Below, piece by piece: positions 11,558-20,958 of a DNA stretch of 64,000 bases. Source of the DNA: Pasteurella atlantica (lineage in GTDB: Bacteria > Pseudomonadota > Gammaproteobacteria > Enterobacterales > Pasteurellaceae). How positions within the stretch are numbered: position 1 is the stretch's first letter; each line of letters opens with the position of its first letter. The notes below the pieces were generated by a model. It was not told the origin of the DNA. It searched no databases and saw only the letters and a list, made by a program, of their open reading frames with translations. The translations under genes were made by a program, and so were the position numbers. The stretch spans positions 806,001 through 870,000 of the forward strand of contig NZ_OY856306.1 of NCBI RefSeq assembly GCF_963693435.1. The letters are read 5' to 3'.

Positions 11558-11620
11558 ATCTTCATAAGCGGTCGTAGATATCTACATAATTGCAAAAAAT
11601 TGTCAGAATGTGACCGCTAT
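11558..11620. terminator. DUS-like inverted repeat after apaH
   Basis: AAGCGGTC and GACCGCT (degenerate uptake sequence halves) stand in inverted orientation about 40 bases apart, a common Pasteurellaceae terminator form. Nothing else recognisable occupies 11496-11712. Confidence 0.4.
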
Positions 11621-11712
11621 CTCTAAATCAATATAATTCAGTATGTTGCTCTTTATAATTATGATAATATTTAGTTACCGAGTTTTGTTTTAGAAAATTA
11701 TTAAAAATAAAA

Positions 11713-14037
11713 ATGTCAAACGAATTAGATACCCAAATTAGCCAAATTATTGCATCAGAATTAACGGTGCAACCAAAGCAGATTTTATCTGCAATGAACT
11801 TATTAGACGAAGGAAATACGATTCCTTTTATTGCTCGTTATCGTAAAGAAGTGACGGGCGGACTTGATGATACGCAATTACGCCACTTTGAAACACGTTT
11901 GATTTATTTACGAGAATTGAACGATCGCCGTCAAACCATTTTAAAATCGATTGAAGAACAGGGTAAACTTGATGACGATTTACGCCATAAAATTGAAAAT
12001 ACCCAAAGCAAAACAGAATTAGAAGATCTTTACTTACCTTATAAACCAAAACGCCGAACTCGTGGGCAAATTGCGATTGAAAATGGACTTGAACCATTAG
12101 CCACAACACTTTGGGACGAGCCAAATCAAACACCTGAAAGCCTTGCAGAAACTTATCTGAATGATGAAGTGAAAGATGTGAAATCAGCCTTAGATGGTGC
12201 AAGATATATCTTAATGGAACGTTTTGCCGAAGACGCTCAACTACTGGCTAAATTACGTCATCATCTCACCCAAAATGCGACCCTTGAAGCAAAAGTGATT
12301 GATGGAAAAGAAGTTGAAGGGGCAAAATTCCGTGATTATTTTAACTATTCTGAACAGTTTAAAAAAATTCCTTCTCATCGTGCCTTAGCCATTTTACGTG
12401 GGCGAAATGAAGGCATTTTAAATGTCTCTTTAAATGCCGATCCTGAACAAGATGACGCAATCCGTACCAGTTATTGTGAAGAGATTATTCGTGATCATTT
12501 AGGAGTACAATTTAATGGTTTAGCCTCGGATACGTGGCGTAAACAAGTGATTGCGTGGACGTGGAAAATTAAAACATCATTGCATCTAGAAACAGAATTG
12601 ATGACGACCTTGCGAGAAAAAGCCGAAGAAGAGGCGATTGATGTTTTTGCTCGAAATCTTACCGCTTTATTGATGGCGGCACCTGCTGGGGCAAGAAATA
12701 CAATGGGGCTTGATCCAGGTTTACGAACAGGGGTGAAAGTTGCTGTGGTGGATAATACGGGTAAATTATTAGCAACGGATACTATTTATCCGCATACAGG
12801 TCAGGCAGATAAAGCGGCTCACAGCATTTATACCTTAGGCAAAAAATACAATGTGGATTTGATTGCGATTGGTAATGGTACGGCATCTCGTGAAACAGAA
12901 CGTTTTGTGGCAGAAACCCATAAAAAATATAGCGATTGGAAAGCTCAAACCGTTGTGGTTAGCGAGGCTGGGGCATCGGTTTACTCTGCCTCTGAATTTG
13001 CCGCTCAAGAATTTCCTGAGTTAGATGTTTCATTGCGTGGGGCGGTGTCTATTGCTCGCCGTTTGCAAGATCCGTTAGCGGAATTAGTGAAAATTGAACC
13101 AAAAGCGATCGGCGTGGGGCAATATCAACACGATGTCAACCAAACGCAATTAGCCCGTAAATTAAATGCGGTGGTGGAAGATTGTGTGAATGCGGTAGGT
13201 GTGGATATTAACACGGCGTCTGCACCACTTTTAACCTGTGTGGCGGGTATGAATAAAACCCTTGCACAAAATATTGTGGCATACCGTGATGAAAATGGAC
13301 GTTTTACGGCTCGTAGTCAGCTTAAAAAAGTGGCTCGTTTAGGACCAAAAGCCTTTGAGCAATGTGCAGGATTTATGCGAATTTTAGACGGAAAGAACCC
13401 GCTTGATCGTTCAAGTGTCCATCCTGAAGCGTATCCTGTGGTAGAAAAAATCTTGCAAGCAACGGAATTAAGTTTAAGCGACTTAATGGGCAATAGCACA
13501 CGCATTCATCAGCTGAATGCATCACAATTTGTGGACGATAAATTCGGATTGCCAACAGTAAGCGATATTTTCAAAGAGCTTGAGAAACCAGGGCGTGATC
13601 CTCGAGGCGAGTTTAAAACAGCGACCTTTATGGATGGGGTGGAAGAAATTAAAGATCTTGTTGAAGGAATGATCTTAGAAGGTACGGTAACCAACGTAAC
13701 GAACTTCGGTGCGTTTGTGGATGTGGGCGTACACCAAGACGGTTTAGTGCATATTTCAATGTTAGCAAATACTTTTGTGGACGATCCTCACAAAGTGGTT
13801 AAGACGGGCGATATTGTTAAAGTTAAAGTCTTAGACGTGGATATTGCACGTAAACGTATTGCCTTAACAATGCGATTAGATGAAAAATCTGCCCCTAAAA
13901 AAGATCAAAATAGAGATGAACAAGCGCCAAGAAGCAGAACAACAGCAAATAATCCAAAATTTGCAAAAAATTCACAAAAAACAACCGCTACAAATTCAGC
14001 AATGGCAGATGCTTTTGCGAAGTTAAAGAGAAGATAA
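11713..14037 (+). CDS. tex: Tex family RNA-binding transcription accessory protein
   Basis: 774 residues with the Tex layout: helical N-terminal region ([17 protein letters not shown]), YqgF-like nuclease fold ([17 protein letters not shown]), helix-hairpin-helix region ([13 protein letters not shown] and following), and a C-terminal S1 domain ([26 protein letters not shown]). The last 50 residues are a charged, low-complexity tail. The family binds nucleic acid and affects transcription and translation. Codon use here is richer in G and C than in the accessory region. Confidence 0.93.
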   Translation: MSNELDTQISQIIASELTVQPKQILSAMNLLDEGNTIPFIARYRKEVTGGLDDTQLRHFETRLIYLRELNDRRQTILKSIEEQGKLDDDLRHKIENTQSKTELEDLYLPYKPKRRTRGQIAIENGLEPLATTLWDEPNQTPESLAETYLNDEVKDVKSALDGARYILMERFAEDAQLLAKLRHHLTQNATLEAKVIDGKEVEGAKFRDYFNYSEQFKKIPSHRALAILRGRNEGILNVSLNADPEQDDAIRTSYCEEIIRDHLGVQFNGLASDTWRKQVIAWTWKIKTSLHLETELMTTLREKAEEEAIDVFARNLTALLMAAPAGARNTMGLDPGLRTGVKVAVVDNTGKLLATDTIYPHTGQADKAAHSIYTLGKKYNVDLIAIGNGTASRETERFVAETHKKYSDWKAQTVVVSEAGASVYSASEFAAQEFPELDVSLRGAVSIARRLQDPLAELVKIEPKAIGVGQYQHDVNQTQLARKLNAVVEDCVNAVGVDINTASAPLLTCVAGMNKTLAQNIVAYRDENGRFTARSQLKKVARLGPKAFEQCAGFMRILDGKNPLDRSSVHPEAYPVVEKILQATELSLSDLMGNSTRIHQLNASQFVDDKFGLPTVSDIFKELEKPGRDPRGEFKTATFMDGVEEIKDLVEGMILEGTVTNVTNFGAFVDVGVHQDGLVHISMLANTFVDDPHKVVKTGDIVKVKVLDVDIARKRIALTMRLDEKSAPKKDQNRDEQAPRSRTTANNPKFAKNSQKTTATNSAMADAFAKLKRR

Positions 14038-14163
14038 ATGAAATTATATCACGGTAGTAATATTGAAGTGGCAGAACCAAAGTTGCTTACTAATCAAAGA
14101 TTACTTGATTTTGGTTCAGGCTTTTATTTGACTTCAAGTTTACAACAAGCAACTCTTATTTGA
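14038..14163 (+). pseudogene. Truncated DUF3990 gene remnant
   Basis: A 41-codon frame, [15 protein letters not shown] onward with [11 protein letters not shown], matches only the N-terminus of DUF3990 proteins, which are normally about 150-170 residues (ADP-ribosyltransferase-like fold). It ends at a TGA just where the family would continue, so it is a 3' deletion remnant. It starts at the base after the tex stop. DUF3990 is usually found with DUF3791, which is two genes downstream. Confidence 0.65.
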
Positions 14164-14172
14164 GATAATAAA

Positions 14173-14421
14173 ATGACAGATAAAGATTTTGTAAGATTTC
14201 TTGATTATTATGATAGAGAAGTGATTTCACTTATTGTTGAAAAATATGGCTTTGGTGAGATGGAAGCACTGCGTGATTTTATTCAATCTGAAACCTATCA
14301 AATGCTTGCAGATACTGAACTGAAAATGTGGAATTTCTCTCCAAAAATTATTTTTGATTTATGGGAATGTGAAAAAATAACTGGTAATCCTAGACATTCT
14401 ATTTATATCAAAGGAGCATAA
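14173..14421 (+). CDS. Small hypothetical protein of the Fic/DUF3791 locus
   Basis: 82 residues, acidic and helical, beginning MTDKDFVRFLDYYDREV; no certain family. It is placed between the DUF3990 remnant and the DUF3791 gene with a 1-base gap to the next start, so all belong to one operon. It may be an antitoxin-like companion, but that is inference from context only. Confidence 0.6.
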   Translation: MTDKDFVRFLDYYDREVISLIVEKYGFGEMEALRDFIQSETYQMLADTELKMWNFSPKIIFDLWECEKITGNPRHSIYIKGA

Positions 14422-14422
14422 A

Positions 14423-14638
14423 ATGAAAAAAGAAATGCAATTTTTTATTTATTTGCTAGAACATTATGCACATTATAAAAGGACAACCGCAACGGAAATA
14501 TTACATACTTGGGATAGATTAGCACTGACGGATTTTATTTATGATATGTATGAAATGTATCACAGTGAGCGATTAGAAAATGCCTTTGAAGATATTGATA
14601 ATTTAGTTGCCAAAAAGGATCAAAATGTTAGCAAATAA
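14423..14638 (+). CDS. DUF3791-like small protein
   Basis: 71 residues with a DUF3791-type helical core (FFIYLLEHYAHYKRTTATEILHTWD, split by family recognition rather than a strict motif). These proteins are encoded beside DUF3990 or Fic genes. AGGAGCATAAA precedes the ATG. Its last 14 bases overlap the Fic start. Confidence 0.65.
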   Translation: MKKEMQFFIYLLEHYAHYKRTTATEILHTWDRLALTDFIYDMYEMYHSERLENAFEDIDNLVAKKDQNVSK

Positions 14639-15236
14639 ACTTGGTATCACAGATATTTTAGAATTAGCAAAAGCCGAAGAAAAGCAAACTAAAATAAAAG
14701 CTCTGGCACTTTTTGAAGAAAAGGTATTAGACACTTTTGAAGTGGGAACTTTTCAAGGCTTGTGTCAAATTCATCATTATTTATTTAATGATATTTATGA
14801 TTTTGCAGGGAAAATGCGAGAGGTCAATATTGCAAAAGGCAATTTTCGCTTTGCACCTGTGATGTATCTTGAACCTGCTTTAAAAAGTATTGACAAAATG
14901 CCACAAAGTAATTTCAATGAAATTTTTGAAAAATATGTTGAGATGAATGTGGCACACCCTTTTAGAGAGGGGAATGGACGTAGTACTCGAATTTGGCTTG
15001 ATACGATTTTAAAGAAAGAATTAAAGCAGGTGATTGATTGGAGTAAGGTAAATAAAGAGGATTATTTATTGGCGATGGAACGTAGCCCAGTGAAAGATCT
15101 CGAAATTAAATTTCTACTTCAACAAGCATTAACGGATAAAATTAACGATCGTGAAGTTTATATGAAAGGAATTGATGCAAGTTACCACTATGAAGGTTAC
15201 AGTGTCTTTAAAACTAAAGATCTTAAAAATTATTAA
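14625..15236 (+). CDS. Fic/DOC family protein adenylyltransferase
   Basis: 203 residues with the Fic core motif HPFREGNGRSTR, the active-site loop that transfers AMP (or related groups) to hydroxyl side chains of target proteins. The start at 14625 is chosen because AAGGAT lies 5 bases before it; a frame extension to 14607 lacks this. I do not see a clear inhibitory helix motif inside the protein, so inhibition may come from one of the two small upstream proteins. The C-terminus (DASYHYEGY) resembles stand-alone bacterial Fic toxins. Confidence 0.85.
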   Translation: MLANKLGITDILELAKAEEKQTKIKALALFEEKVLDTFEVGTFQGLCQIHHYLFNDIYDFAGKMREVNIAKGNFRFAPVMYLEPALKSIDKMPQSNFNEIFEKYVEMNVAHPFREGNGRSTRIWLDTILKKELKQVIDWSKVNKEDYLLAMERSPVKDLEIKFLLQQALTDKINDREVYMKGIDASYHYEGYSVFKTKDLKNY

Positions 15237-15276
15237 GATTTTTATTACTATGATTTTTTAATCAGGAGAACCAAAA

Positions 15277-16926
15277 ATGAAAAACAAGTTAGCAATTTCA
15301 TTCTTATTTAGTGCATTAACCGCAGGGTTTATCGGTGTAGCAAATGCAACCGATAAAGATGCAGGTGTGGAATTAACCGTATTACATACTAATGATCATC
15401 ACGGTCATTTTTGGCGTAATAAACACGGTGAATACGGTATGGCAGCTCGCAAGACTTTGATTGACAGTATTAGAAAAGAAGTGGCAGATCAAGGTGGGTA
15501 TAGTCTATTGCTTTCTGGTGGAGATATTAATACTGGTGTTCCTGAGTCTGATATGCAAAATGCAGAACCAGATTTTAAAGGAATGACAAAACTCGGTTAT
15601 GATGCAATGGCATTAGGTAATCACGAGTTTGATAATCCATTAAGTGTGTTAAAACAGCAACAAGAATGGGTAAACTTTCCTTTCTTAGGTGCAAATATTT
15701 ATGATAAGAAAACGGGTGAACGTGTATTTAAACCTTATCAAATCTTCACTAAAGGTGGGGTAAAAATTGCGGTAATTGGTTTAACGACTGAAGATACTAT
15801 GAAAATAGGTAATCCTGAGTATATTTCAGGTTTAGAATTCCGTAATCCTGTTGAAACAGTAAAACAATTAGTCCCTGAAATCAAAAAAACAGAAAACCCT
15901 GATTTAATTTTTGCGGTCACTCATATGGGGCATTATCAAAATGCAAATTACGGTATTAATGCACCAGGTGATGTAACTTTAGCTCGTTCATTACCTGAAG
16001 GTTATTTAGATATGATTATTGGTGGACACTCACAAAATCCTGTGTGTATGGAACCAAATCTAGAAACTTACGATCCAAACTTTAAACCAGGCAAAGATTG
16101 TCGTCCTGATAGACAAAATGGGACTTGGATTGTGCAAGCGCACGAATGGGGTAAATATGTAGGGCGTGCAGATTTCAATTTTAAAGAGGGTAAATTAGTA
16201 CTCAATGAGTACAAACTGATTCCTGTGAACTTGAAGAAAAAAGTAAAAATTGATGGTAAAAAAGTACGTCAATTAGTGGCGGATGAAATCAAAGAAGATC
16301 AAGAAATGTTAAGTTTCCTCACTCCATATCAAGAAAAAGGGGAAAAAGCACTGAATGTAAAAATTGGTCAAAGTGATGCAAAATTAATTGGAGATAGAGA
16401 TATTGTTAGAACACAGCAAACTAATTTAGGGCGTTTAATTGCAACCGCTCAAAAAGAAAAAGTACAGGCTGATGTAGGTATTATGAATTCTGGTGGTGTG
16501 CGTGATTCTATTGAAGCAGGTGATATTACTTATAAAGATGTGTTAAAAGTGCAACCTTTTGCAAATACGGTAGTAAAAGCAAATATGAAAGGGGCAGAAC
16601 TTAAAAAATATCTTGAAGTTATTGCCGTACCTAAAGCCGTTGGTGCAGGGGCATATCCTCAATTTTCTGGCATTTCAATGACGGTTAAAAATGATGGAAT
16701 ACATAATGTAAAAATTAACGGGGAAGCATTAGATAATGATAAAGTTTATACCTTTACCGTTCCAAGTTTTAATGCTGCTGGTGGAGATGGTTATCCAAAA
16801 TTAACAGACTTCATTAATACAGGTTTTGTAGATGCGGAAGTATTAAAAAGCTATATTCAATCACACTCTCCATTAAAAGTGGCAGATTATGAACCCAAAA
16901 ATGAAGTAGTATTTGAAAATCAATAA
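15277..16926 (+). CDS. ushA: Periplasmic 5'-nucleotidase / UDP-sugar hydrolase UshA
   Basis: 549 residues. Signal peptide about residues 1-24 (cleaved near ANA-TDK). Metallophosphoesterase domain with LHTNDHHGHFWRN, GGDINTG and GNHEFD, then a C-terminal nucleotide-binding domain with MNSGGVRDSIEAGDIT. It hydrolyses UDP-sugars and nucleotides in the periplasm. NadN of Haemophilus is a paralogue with NAD activity; the WRNKHGEYG signature favours UshA. A terminator follows. Confidence 0.9.
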   Translation: MKNKLAISFLFSALTAGFIGVANATDKDAGVELTVLHTNDHHGHFWRNKHGEYGMAARKTLIDSIRKEVADQGGYSLLLSGGDINTGVPESDMQNAEPDFKGMTKLGYDAMALGNHEFDNPLSVLKQQQEWVNFPFLGANIYDKKTGERVFKPYQIFTKGGVKIAVIGLTTEDTMKIGNPEYISGLEFRNPVETVKQLVPEIKKTENPDLIFAVTHMGHYQNANYGINAPGDVTLARSLPEGYLDMIIGGHSQNPVCMEPNLETYDPNFKPGKDCRPDRQNGTWIVQAHEWGKYVGRADFNFKEGKLVLNEYKLIPVNLKKKVKIDGKKVRQLVADEIKEDQEMLSFLTPYQEKGEKALNVKIGQSDAKLIGDRDIVRTQQTNLGRLIATAQKEKVQADVGIMNSGGVRDSIEAGDITYKDVLKVQPFANTVVKANMKGAELKKYLEVIAVPKAVGAGAYPQFSGISMTVKNDGIHNVKINGEALDNDKVYTFTVPSFNAAGGDGYPKLTDFINTGFVDAEVLKSYIQSHSPLKVADYEPKNEVVFENQ

Positions 16927-16933
16927 TTTGATT

Positions 16934-16959
16934 ACAGCCTCCTTTTGGGAGGCTGTTTT
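16934..16959 (+). terminator. Terminator after ushA
   Basis: ACAGCCTCC and GGAGGCTGT stem, TTTTG loop, then TTTTG. Confidence 0.85.
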
Positions 16960-16978
16960 GTATTTTTAGGAGAAGTTT

Positions 16979-17914
16979 ATGCTATTTAATTTACCTCAAA
17001 ATGCGTTAATAATTATGGGATTAGTAGTTATTTTCCTACTTATCGCTTCTTTTATTACCACCAAGAAAATTAACCAAAATCCAGAGAAAGATTACACCGA
17101 ACTTAAGCAAAGAGTGATTTCGTGGTGGTATATGATTGGTATTCTGTTTATCTGTTTTAGTTTAGGTTTTACCACAACTATTGTCTTATTTGCGGTGATT
17201 AGTTTCTTAGCATTAAAAGAATTTTTCTCCATTGTGCCATTAAGATTAATTGATCGCCGTGTGATATTTTGGGTCTATTTAACCATTCCGATTCAATATT
17301 ATTTTATTGCAATAAAATGGCACACAATGTCATTAATTTTTATTCCTGTTTATCTATTCTTATTTATTCCAATTCGCCTTGTGTTACTCGGTGAAGTAAA
17401 GGGCTTTATTCGCTCCGTAGGGATATTACAATGGGGAGCAATGCTCACCATTTTCTGTATTGGTCATTTGGCAATGTTAGTCGGATTACCAGCAACACAC
17501 CCCAATGCAGGAGGATTAGGTTTAGTGTTATTTATTCTTTTATTAACACAATTTAATGATGTAATGCAGTATGTGTGGGGAAAATCCTTTGGTAAGCATA
17601 AAATCATCCCTAAAGTCAGCCCAAATAAAACGTGGGAAGGTTTTTTAGGCGGGATATTATCGACCTCTATATTAGCCTCACTATTAGGAATGATATTAAC
17701 CCCAATGCCAATTTGGTTAAGTTTTATCGCAGGGATTGTGATTGCTGTAGCAGGATTCTTAGGTGATGTTGTAATGTCATCGGTTAAACGAGATTTATCG
17801 ATTAAAGATTGCAGTACCTTAATTCCGGGTCACGGCGGTATTTTGGATCGAATGGATAGTTTGACCTTTTCAGCCCCGTTATTTTTCCATTTTTACTATT
17901 ATCTGTTTGTGTGA
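16979..17914 (+). CDS. Phosphatidate cytidylyltransferase family protein
   Basis: 311 residues with about eight membrane segments and the CdsA signature near the C-terminus: SPNKTWEGFLGG, then GDVVMSSVKRDLSIKD and GHGGILDRMDSL. The reaction is CTP plus phosphatidate to CDP-diacylglycerol. It resembles the YnbB type, and its partner just downstream is an acyltransferase, so the two may form a small phospholipid module distinct from the main cdsA. AGGAGAAG precedes the ATG. Confidence 0.88.
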   Translation: MLFNLPQNALIIMGLVVIFLLIASFITTKKINQNPEKDYTELKQRVISWWYMIGILFICFSLGFTTTIVLFAVISFLALKEFFSIVPLRLIDRRVIFWVYLTIPIQYYFIAIKWHTMSLIFIPVYLFLFIPIRLVLLGEVKGFIRSVGILQWGAMLTIFCIGHLAMLVGLPATHPNAGGLGLVLFILLLTQFNDVMQYVWGKSFGKHKIIPKVSPNKTWEGFLGGILSTSILASLLGMILTPMPIWLSFIAGIVIAVAGFLGDVVMSSVKRDLSIKDCSTLIPGHGGILDRMDSLTFSAPLFFHFYYYLFV

Positions 17915-17925
17915 TTAGGTAGGCA

Positions 17926-18570
17926 ATGATGAAAATTAATTTTAAATATTTACCAAAAATCTTATTTTTTGCCTTGATTGTAAAACCTGTTGTTTTATTT
18001 CTATTAGGATTAAATATTCAAGGTAAACGTTCTTTGCCCACCAAATCTGCGGTGATTGCTGCTAATCATAATAGTCATTTAGATACACTGGTATTGATGA
18101 GTTTATTTCCTCTTTCTCAAATACATTTAGTCCGCCCTGTCGCAGCAGCGGATTATTTTTTAAAAAATCGCTATATGGCGTGGTTTGCGTTAAATTGCAT
18201 TGGGATTATTCCCTTAGAGAGAAAAAGTCAGCAATATGATCAAATTTTTAAAGATTGTCATCAAGCACTGGATAACGGTGATATTTTGATTTTATTTCCT
18301 GAAGGCAGTCGTGGAGAACCTGAAAAAATAGGAACCATCAAGAAAGGATTATATTATTTATTGGAAGAGCGTCAGCACAATGTGAAAGTCTATCCTGTAA
18401 TTTTGCGAGGTTTGGGCAATGCGTTACCACGAGGGGAAGCCTTATTTGTACCTTTTAATTGTGATGTAATTATTGGCGAACCTTTACCTCCTCAAAATAG
18501 TAGTGAACAGTTTGTCACAATACTGTTTGAGAGATATAATCAACTTGCAGAGAATTGCTTAACTAAATAA
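17926..18570 (+). CDS. 1-acyl-glycerol-3-phosphate acyltransferase (PlsC-like)
   Basis: 214 residues, N-terminal hydrophobic anchor, then the acyltransferase motifs NHNSHLDT (HxxxxD type) and FPEGSRGEP. It transfers an acyl chain to a lysophospholipid at the inner membrane. 11 bases after the cytidylyltransferase stop, so likely one transcript. A second ATG one codon in is possible. Confidence 0.87.
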   Translation: MMKINFKYLPKILFFALIVKPVVLFLLGLNIQGKRSLPTKSAVIAANHNSHLDTLVLMSLFPLSQIHLVRPVAAADYFLKNRYMAWFALNCIGIIPLERKSQQYDQIFKDCHQALDNGDILILFPEGSRGEPEKIGTIKKGLYYLLEERQHNVKVYPVILRGLGNALPRGEALFVPFNCDVIIGEPLPPQNSSEQFVTILFERYNQLAENCLTK

Positions 18571-18583
18571 AAAGATCAATCAA

Positions 18584-18641
18584 ACAAGCGGTAAGATGTT
18601 GATGAAAATTTGCAAATTTTTTACTTTATCTCACCGCTTGA
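18584..18641. terminator. Inverted uptake-sequence pair, terminator
   Basis: ACAAGCGGTAAGATG at 18584 and TCTCACCGCTTG near 18631 are inverted DUS-like halves that can form a hairpin between the acyltransferase and nitroreductase genes. The left copy is a perfect 9-mer. Confidence 0.65.
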
Positions 18642-18665
18642 TTTCTATACGGATAAGGAAAAGAT

Positions 18666-19331
18666 ATGTCAAAAATAACTAAACAACAAATTTTAGATGC
18701 AGCTTTGTATCGCTGTGCAATTCGTGATTATGATCCCACTAAAAAAATTAGCGAAGAAGATTTTAACGTAATTTTAGAGTTAGCACGTTTATCACCAAGC
18801 TCAGTAGGCTCAGAGCCGTGGAAGTTTTTAGTAATACAAAACCCTGAACTTCGTCAACAACTCAAACCTGTGAGTTGGGGAATGAAAACACAGCTGGATA
18901 ATGCGAGTCATTTGGTGTTTTTATTAGCCCATAAAAATATGCGTTATGACACTGATTTCTTCCGTCAAAAATTGCAAAGTCGTGGTTTAAGTGGTGAGAA
19001 ACTAGAACAAAAATTACAAGATTACAAACGCTTTCAACAAAGTGATATAGATATTTTAGACAGTGAACGCACTTTATTTGATTGGGCGAGTAAACAAACT
19101 TATATTGCACTTGGCAATATGATGAATGGTGCAGCAATGATGGGTATTGACTCTTGCCCAGTTGAAGGAATGAATTATAAAGCGGTGACTGATATTTTAG
19201 TGGAAGCAGGATTATTTAATCCAAATGAGTACGGTGTTTCTGTGGCAGTGACTTTTGGTTATCGAAGTGATAAACCATTACCTGCAAAAAGCCGTAAAAA
19301 AATGGACGATATTGTGATTTGGGCTGAGTGA
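18666..19331 (+). CDS. Nitroreductase family NAD(P)H-dependent oxidoreductase
   Basis: 221 residues with the FMN-binding nitroreductase features RCAIRDYDP near the N-terminus, LSPSSVGSEPWKFLV, and the later QTYIALGNMMNGAAMMGIDSCPVEG. Resembles the NfsB/YfkO group. It would reduce quinones or nitro compounds with flavin as cofactor; the natural substrate cannot be told from sequence. Confidence 0.88.
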   Translation: MSKITKQQILDAALYRCAIRDYDPTKKISEEDFNVILELARLSPSSVGSEPWKFLVIQNPELRQQLKPVSWGMKTQLDNASHLVFLLAHKNMRYDTDFFRQKLQSRGLSGEKLEQKLQDYKRFQQSDIDILDSERTLFDWASKQTYIALGNMMNGAAMMGIDSCPVEGMNYKAVTDILVEAGLFNPNEYGVSVAVTFGYRSDKPLPAKSRKKMDDIVIWAE

Positions 19332-19348
19332 ATTGAGAGGTAACAAGA

Positions 19349-20494
19349 ATGGATAATTTAATTGCAGGAAACCTACGTTTTGAAAAAATGCAAGGCGTAG
19401 GCACAATGGATATTAATTTTGCCAAAGATAAGAATACTTATGTATTAATTGGTGAAAATGGAATAGGCAAAACGAAGTTTTTAGAAAGTTTATTTACGAC
19501 TTTGCTACTTAGTAATCAGCAAGTATTAATAAAACAACCTTATATCTTAAATCAACGCCTACCTTTTAGCGGGGTGAAAATTAATGGGAAAGAATTTAAA
19601 AAAAATAATGATGAAGGGTTTTGCCCAACTAAAGAAGATTTTATGAATTTCATAATTAATCCATTTCCTATTGTTTACCTTTCAGCGTCTAATCGAAGTA
19701 ATATTGATAGAGTTGACTCATCTGTTAAAAATATGGGGAGCAACCAAACTAGACGAGAAGAGTATTTAGAATATTTAATAGGTTGTTTTTCTTATAGAGA
19801 AAGTAAATTAAAAAATTTAAATATGAAAGTTAATTTGGAAGAATGGATTATCCAACGAGCCCAATCGTCCAATAAATATCAAACTAAAGAAGATAATCGA
19901 GAAATTGAAATACATACATTATTGACCTTATTAAATAAAATGGATAACCGTATTGACGGTTCGTTTTTAGAAATTTCAGGAGATAATCGAGTATTTATTA
20001 AAGTTGAAAATCAAAAACGAGAATTATCAGAATTATCCAGCGGTTTTACTGCTATTTTAAAGTTATTACAGGGAATTATTGCAGGTTATAGTTATTTCAC
20101 TAATGAAACCCAAATTCAAAATGTTCGTGGATTTGTATTAATTGATGAAATTGAAAGCCATCTGCATAATGAGTGGCAAGTAAAAATAGTGCCATTATTA
20201 AAAACGTTATTCCCAAATACCACTTTTGTTATTACTACTCATTCATCGTTAGTGATTAGTCAGTTAGAGCAAGGTGAAGCTTACCGTTTAGAACGTGCTG
20301 ATGATGGCGTTGTTTATGGCAAAGAGATTAAAAATCCAAATAAAATTACTTTTGTTGATTTAATGCAAAATGCGTTTAGTGTAGATTTAAATCAGTTAAA
20401 AATTGATCGAGAAAATCAATCTAATCAGGAGCAAGGCAAAGCAGCCTTATTAAATTTGATTAAAAATGAATTGGATAAGATGGAGAGTAAATAA
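19349..20494 (+). CDS. AAA family ATPase, OLD/PtuA-like
   Basis: 381 residues of ABC/SMC-type ATPase: Walker A GENGIGKTK at about residues 35-43, a signature-like ELSSGF, Walker B VLIDEIESHLH, and an H-loop TTHSSLV. No TOPRIM domain is visible at the C-terminus. The last base is shared with the start of the PIN gene (TAATG), a sign of coupled translation. ATPases of this kind partner nucleases in anti-phage systems such as Septu. The function is inferred from this pairing. Confidence 0.78.
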   Translation: MDNLIAGNLRFEKMQGVGTMDINFAKDKNTYVLIGENGIGKTKFLESLFTTLLLSNQQVLIKQPYILNQRLPFSGVKINGKEFKKNNDEGFCPTKEDFMNFIINPFPIVYLSASNRSNIDRVDSSVKNMGSNQTRREEYLEYLIGCFSYRESKLKNLNMKVNLEEWIIQRAQSSNKYQTKEDNREIEIHTLLTLLNKMDNRIDGSFLEISGDNRVFIKVENQKRELSELSSGFTAILKLLQGIIAGYSYFTNETQIQNVRGFVLIDEIESHLHNEWQVKIVPLLKTLFPNTTFVITTHSSLVISQLEQGEAYRLERADDGVVYGKEIKNPNKITFVDLMQNAFSVDLNQLKIDRENQSNQEQGKAALLNLIKNELDKMESK

Positions 20495-20925
20495 TGAAAG
20501 GATATTTATTAGATACTAATTTTTTAATTTATTTATCAAAAAATAATGATGATCCTGATAAACAAGAAATCTTAAAAGAGATGCAAAGTATTTTAGAAGA
20601 TCCTTATTCAAAATTATTTACAACACCACTGATTTCTTATGAAGTTTTACGTGGCGTAGAGTGGCAAGACGAACAAAAGTTATCAGAACTAAAAGCAATC
20701 TTGAATAGTTTTGAAATGCTTGATGTAGAAAATGAAGTTTCAGAGCTTGCAGCAAATCTATACCGTTTTGATATGTATGAAAGTCAACAAAAAAGTGTAG
20801 ATAGAAATTTTGATAAAAGACGCTTTGATACTTTTCATTTTGCAACAGCTAAAGTAAATCATTTAGAGATTTTATCAAAAGATAAAGATATGAAATCGCT
20901 TGATGATTTATATAGTAGAATGTAA
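20494..20925 (+). CDS. PIN-domain protein (putative ribonuclease) paired with AAA ATPase
   Basis: 143 residues with a VapC-like start GYLLDTNFLIYL (first acidic residue), an ISYEVLRG motif (second) and RFDTFHFATA then LSKDKDM (third and fourth), the acidic quartet of PIN nucleases. It overlaps the ATPase by one base. No small antitoxin is next to it, unlike normal vapBC, so its control probably depends on the ATPase. Confidence 0.78.
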   Translation: MKGYLLDTNFLIYLSKNNDDPDKQEILKEMQSILEDPYSKLFTTPLISYEVLRGVEWQDEQKLSELKAILNSFEMLDVENEVSELAANLYRFDMYESQQKSVDRNFDKRRFDTFHFATAKVNHLEILSKDKDMKSLDDLYSRM

Positions 20926-20958
20926 AGAAATTAGTTTAAATTATTAAAGGAGGTGGTG

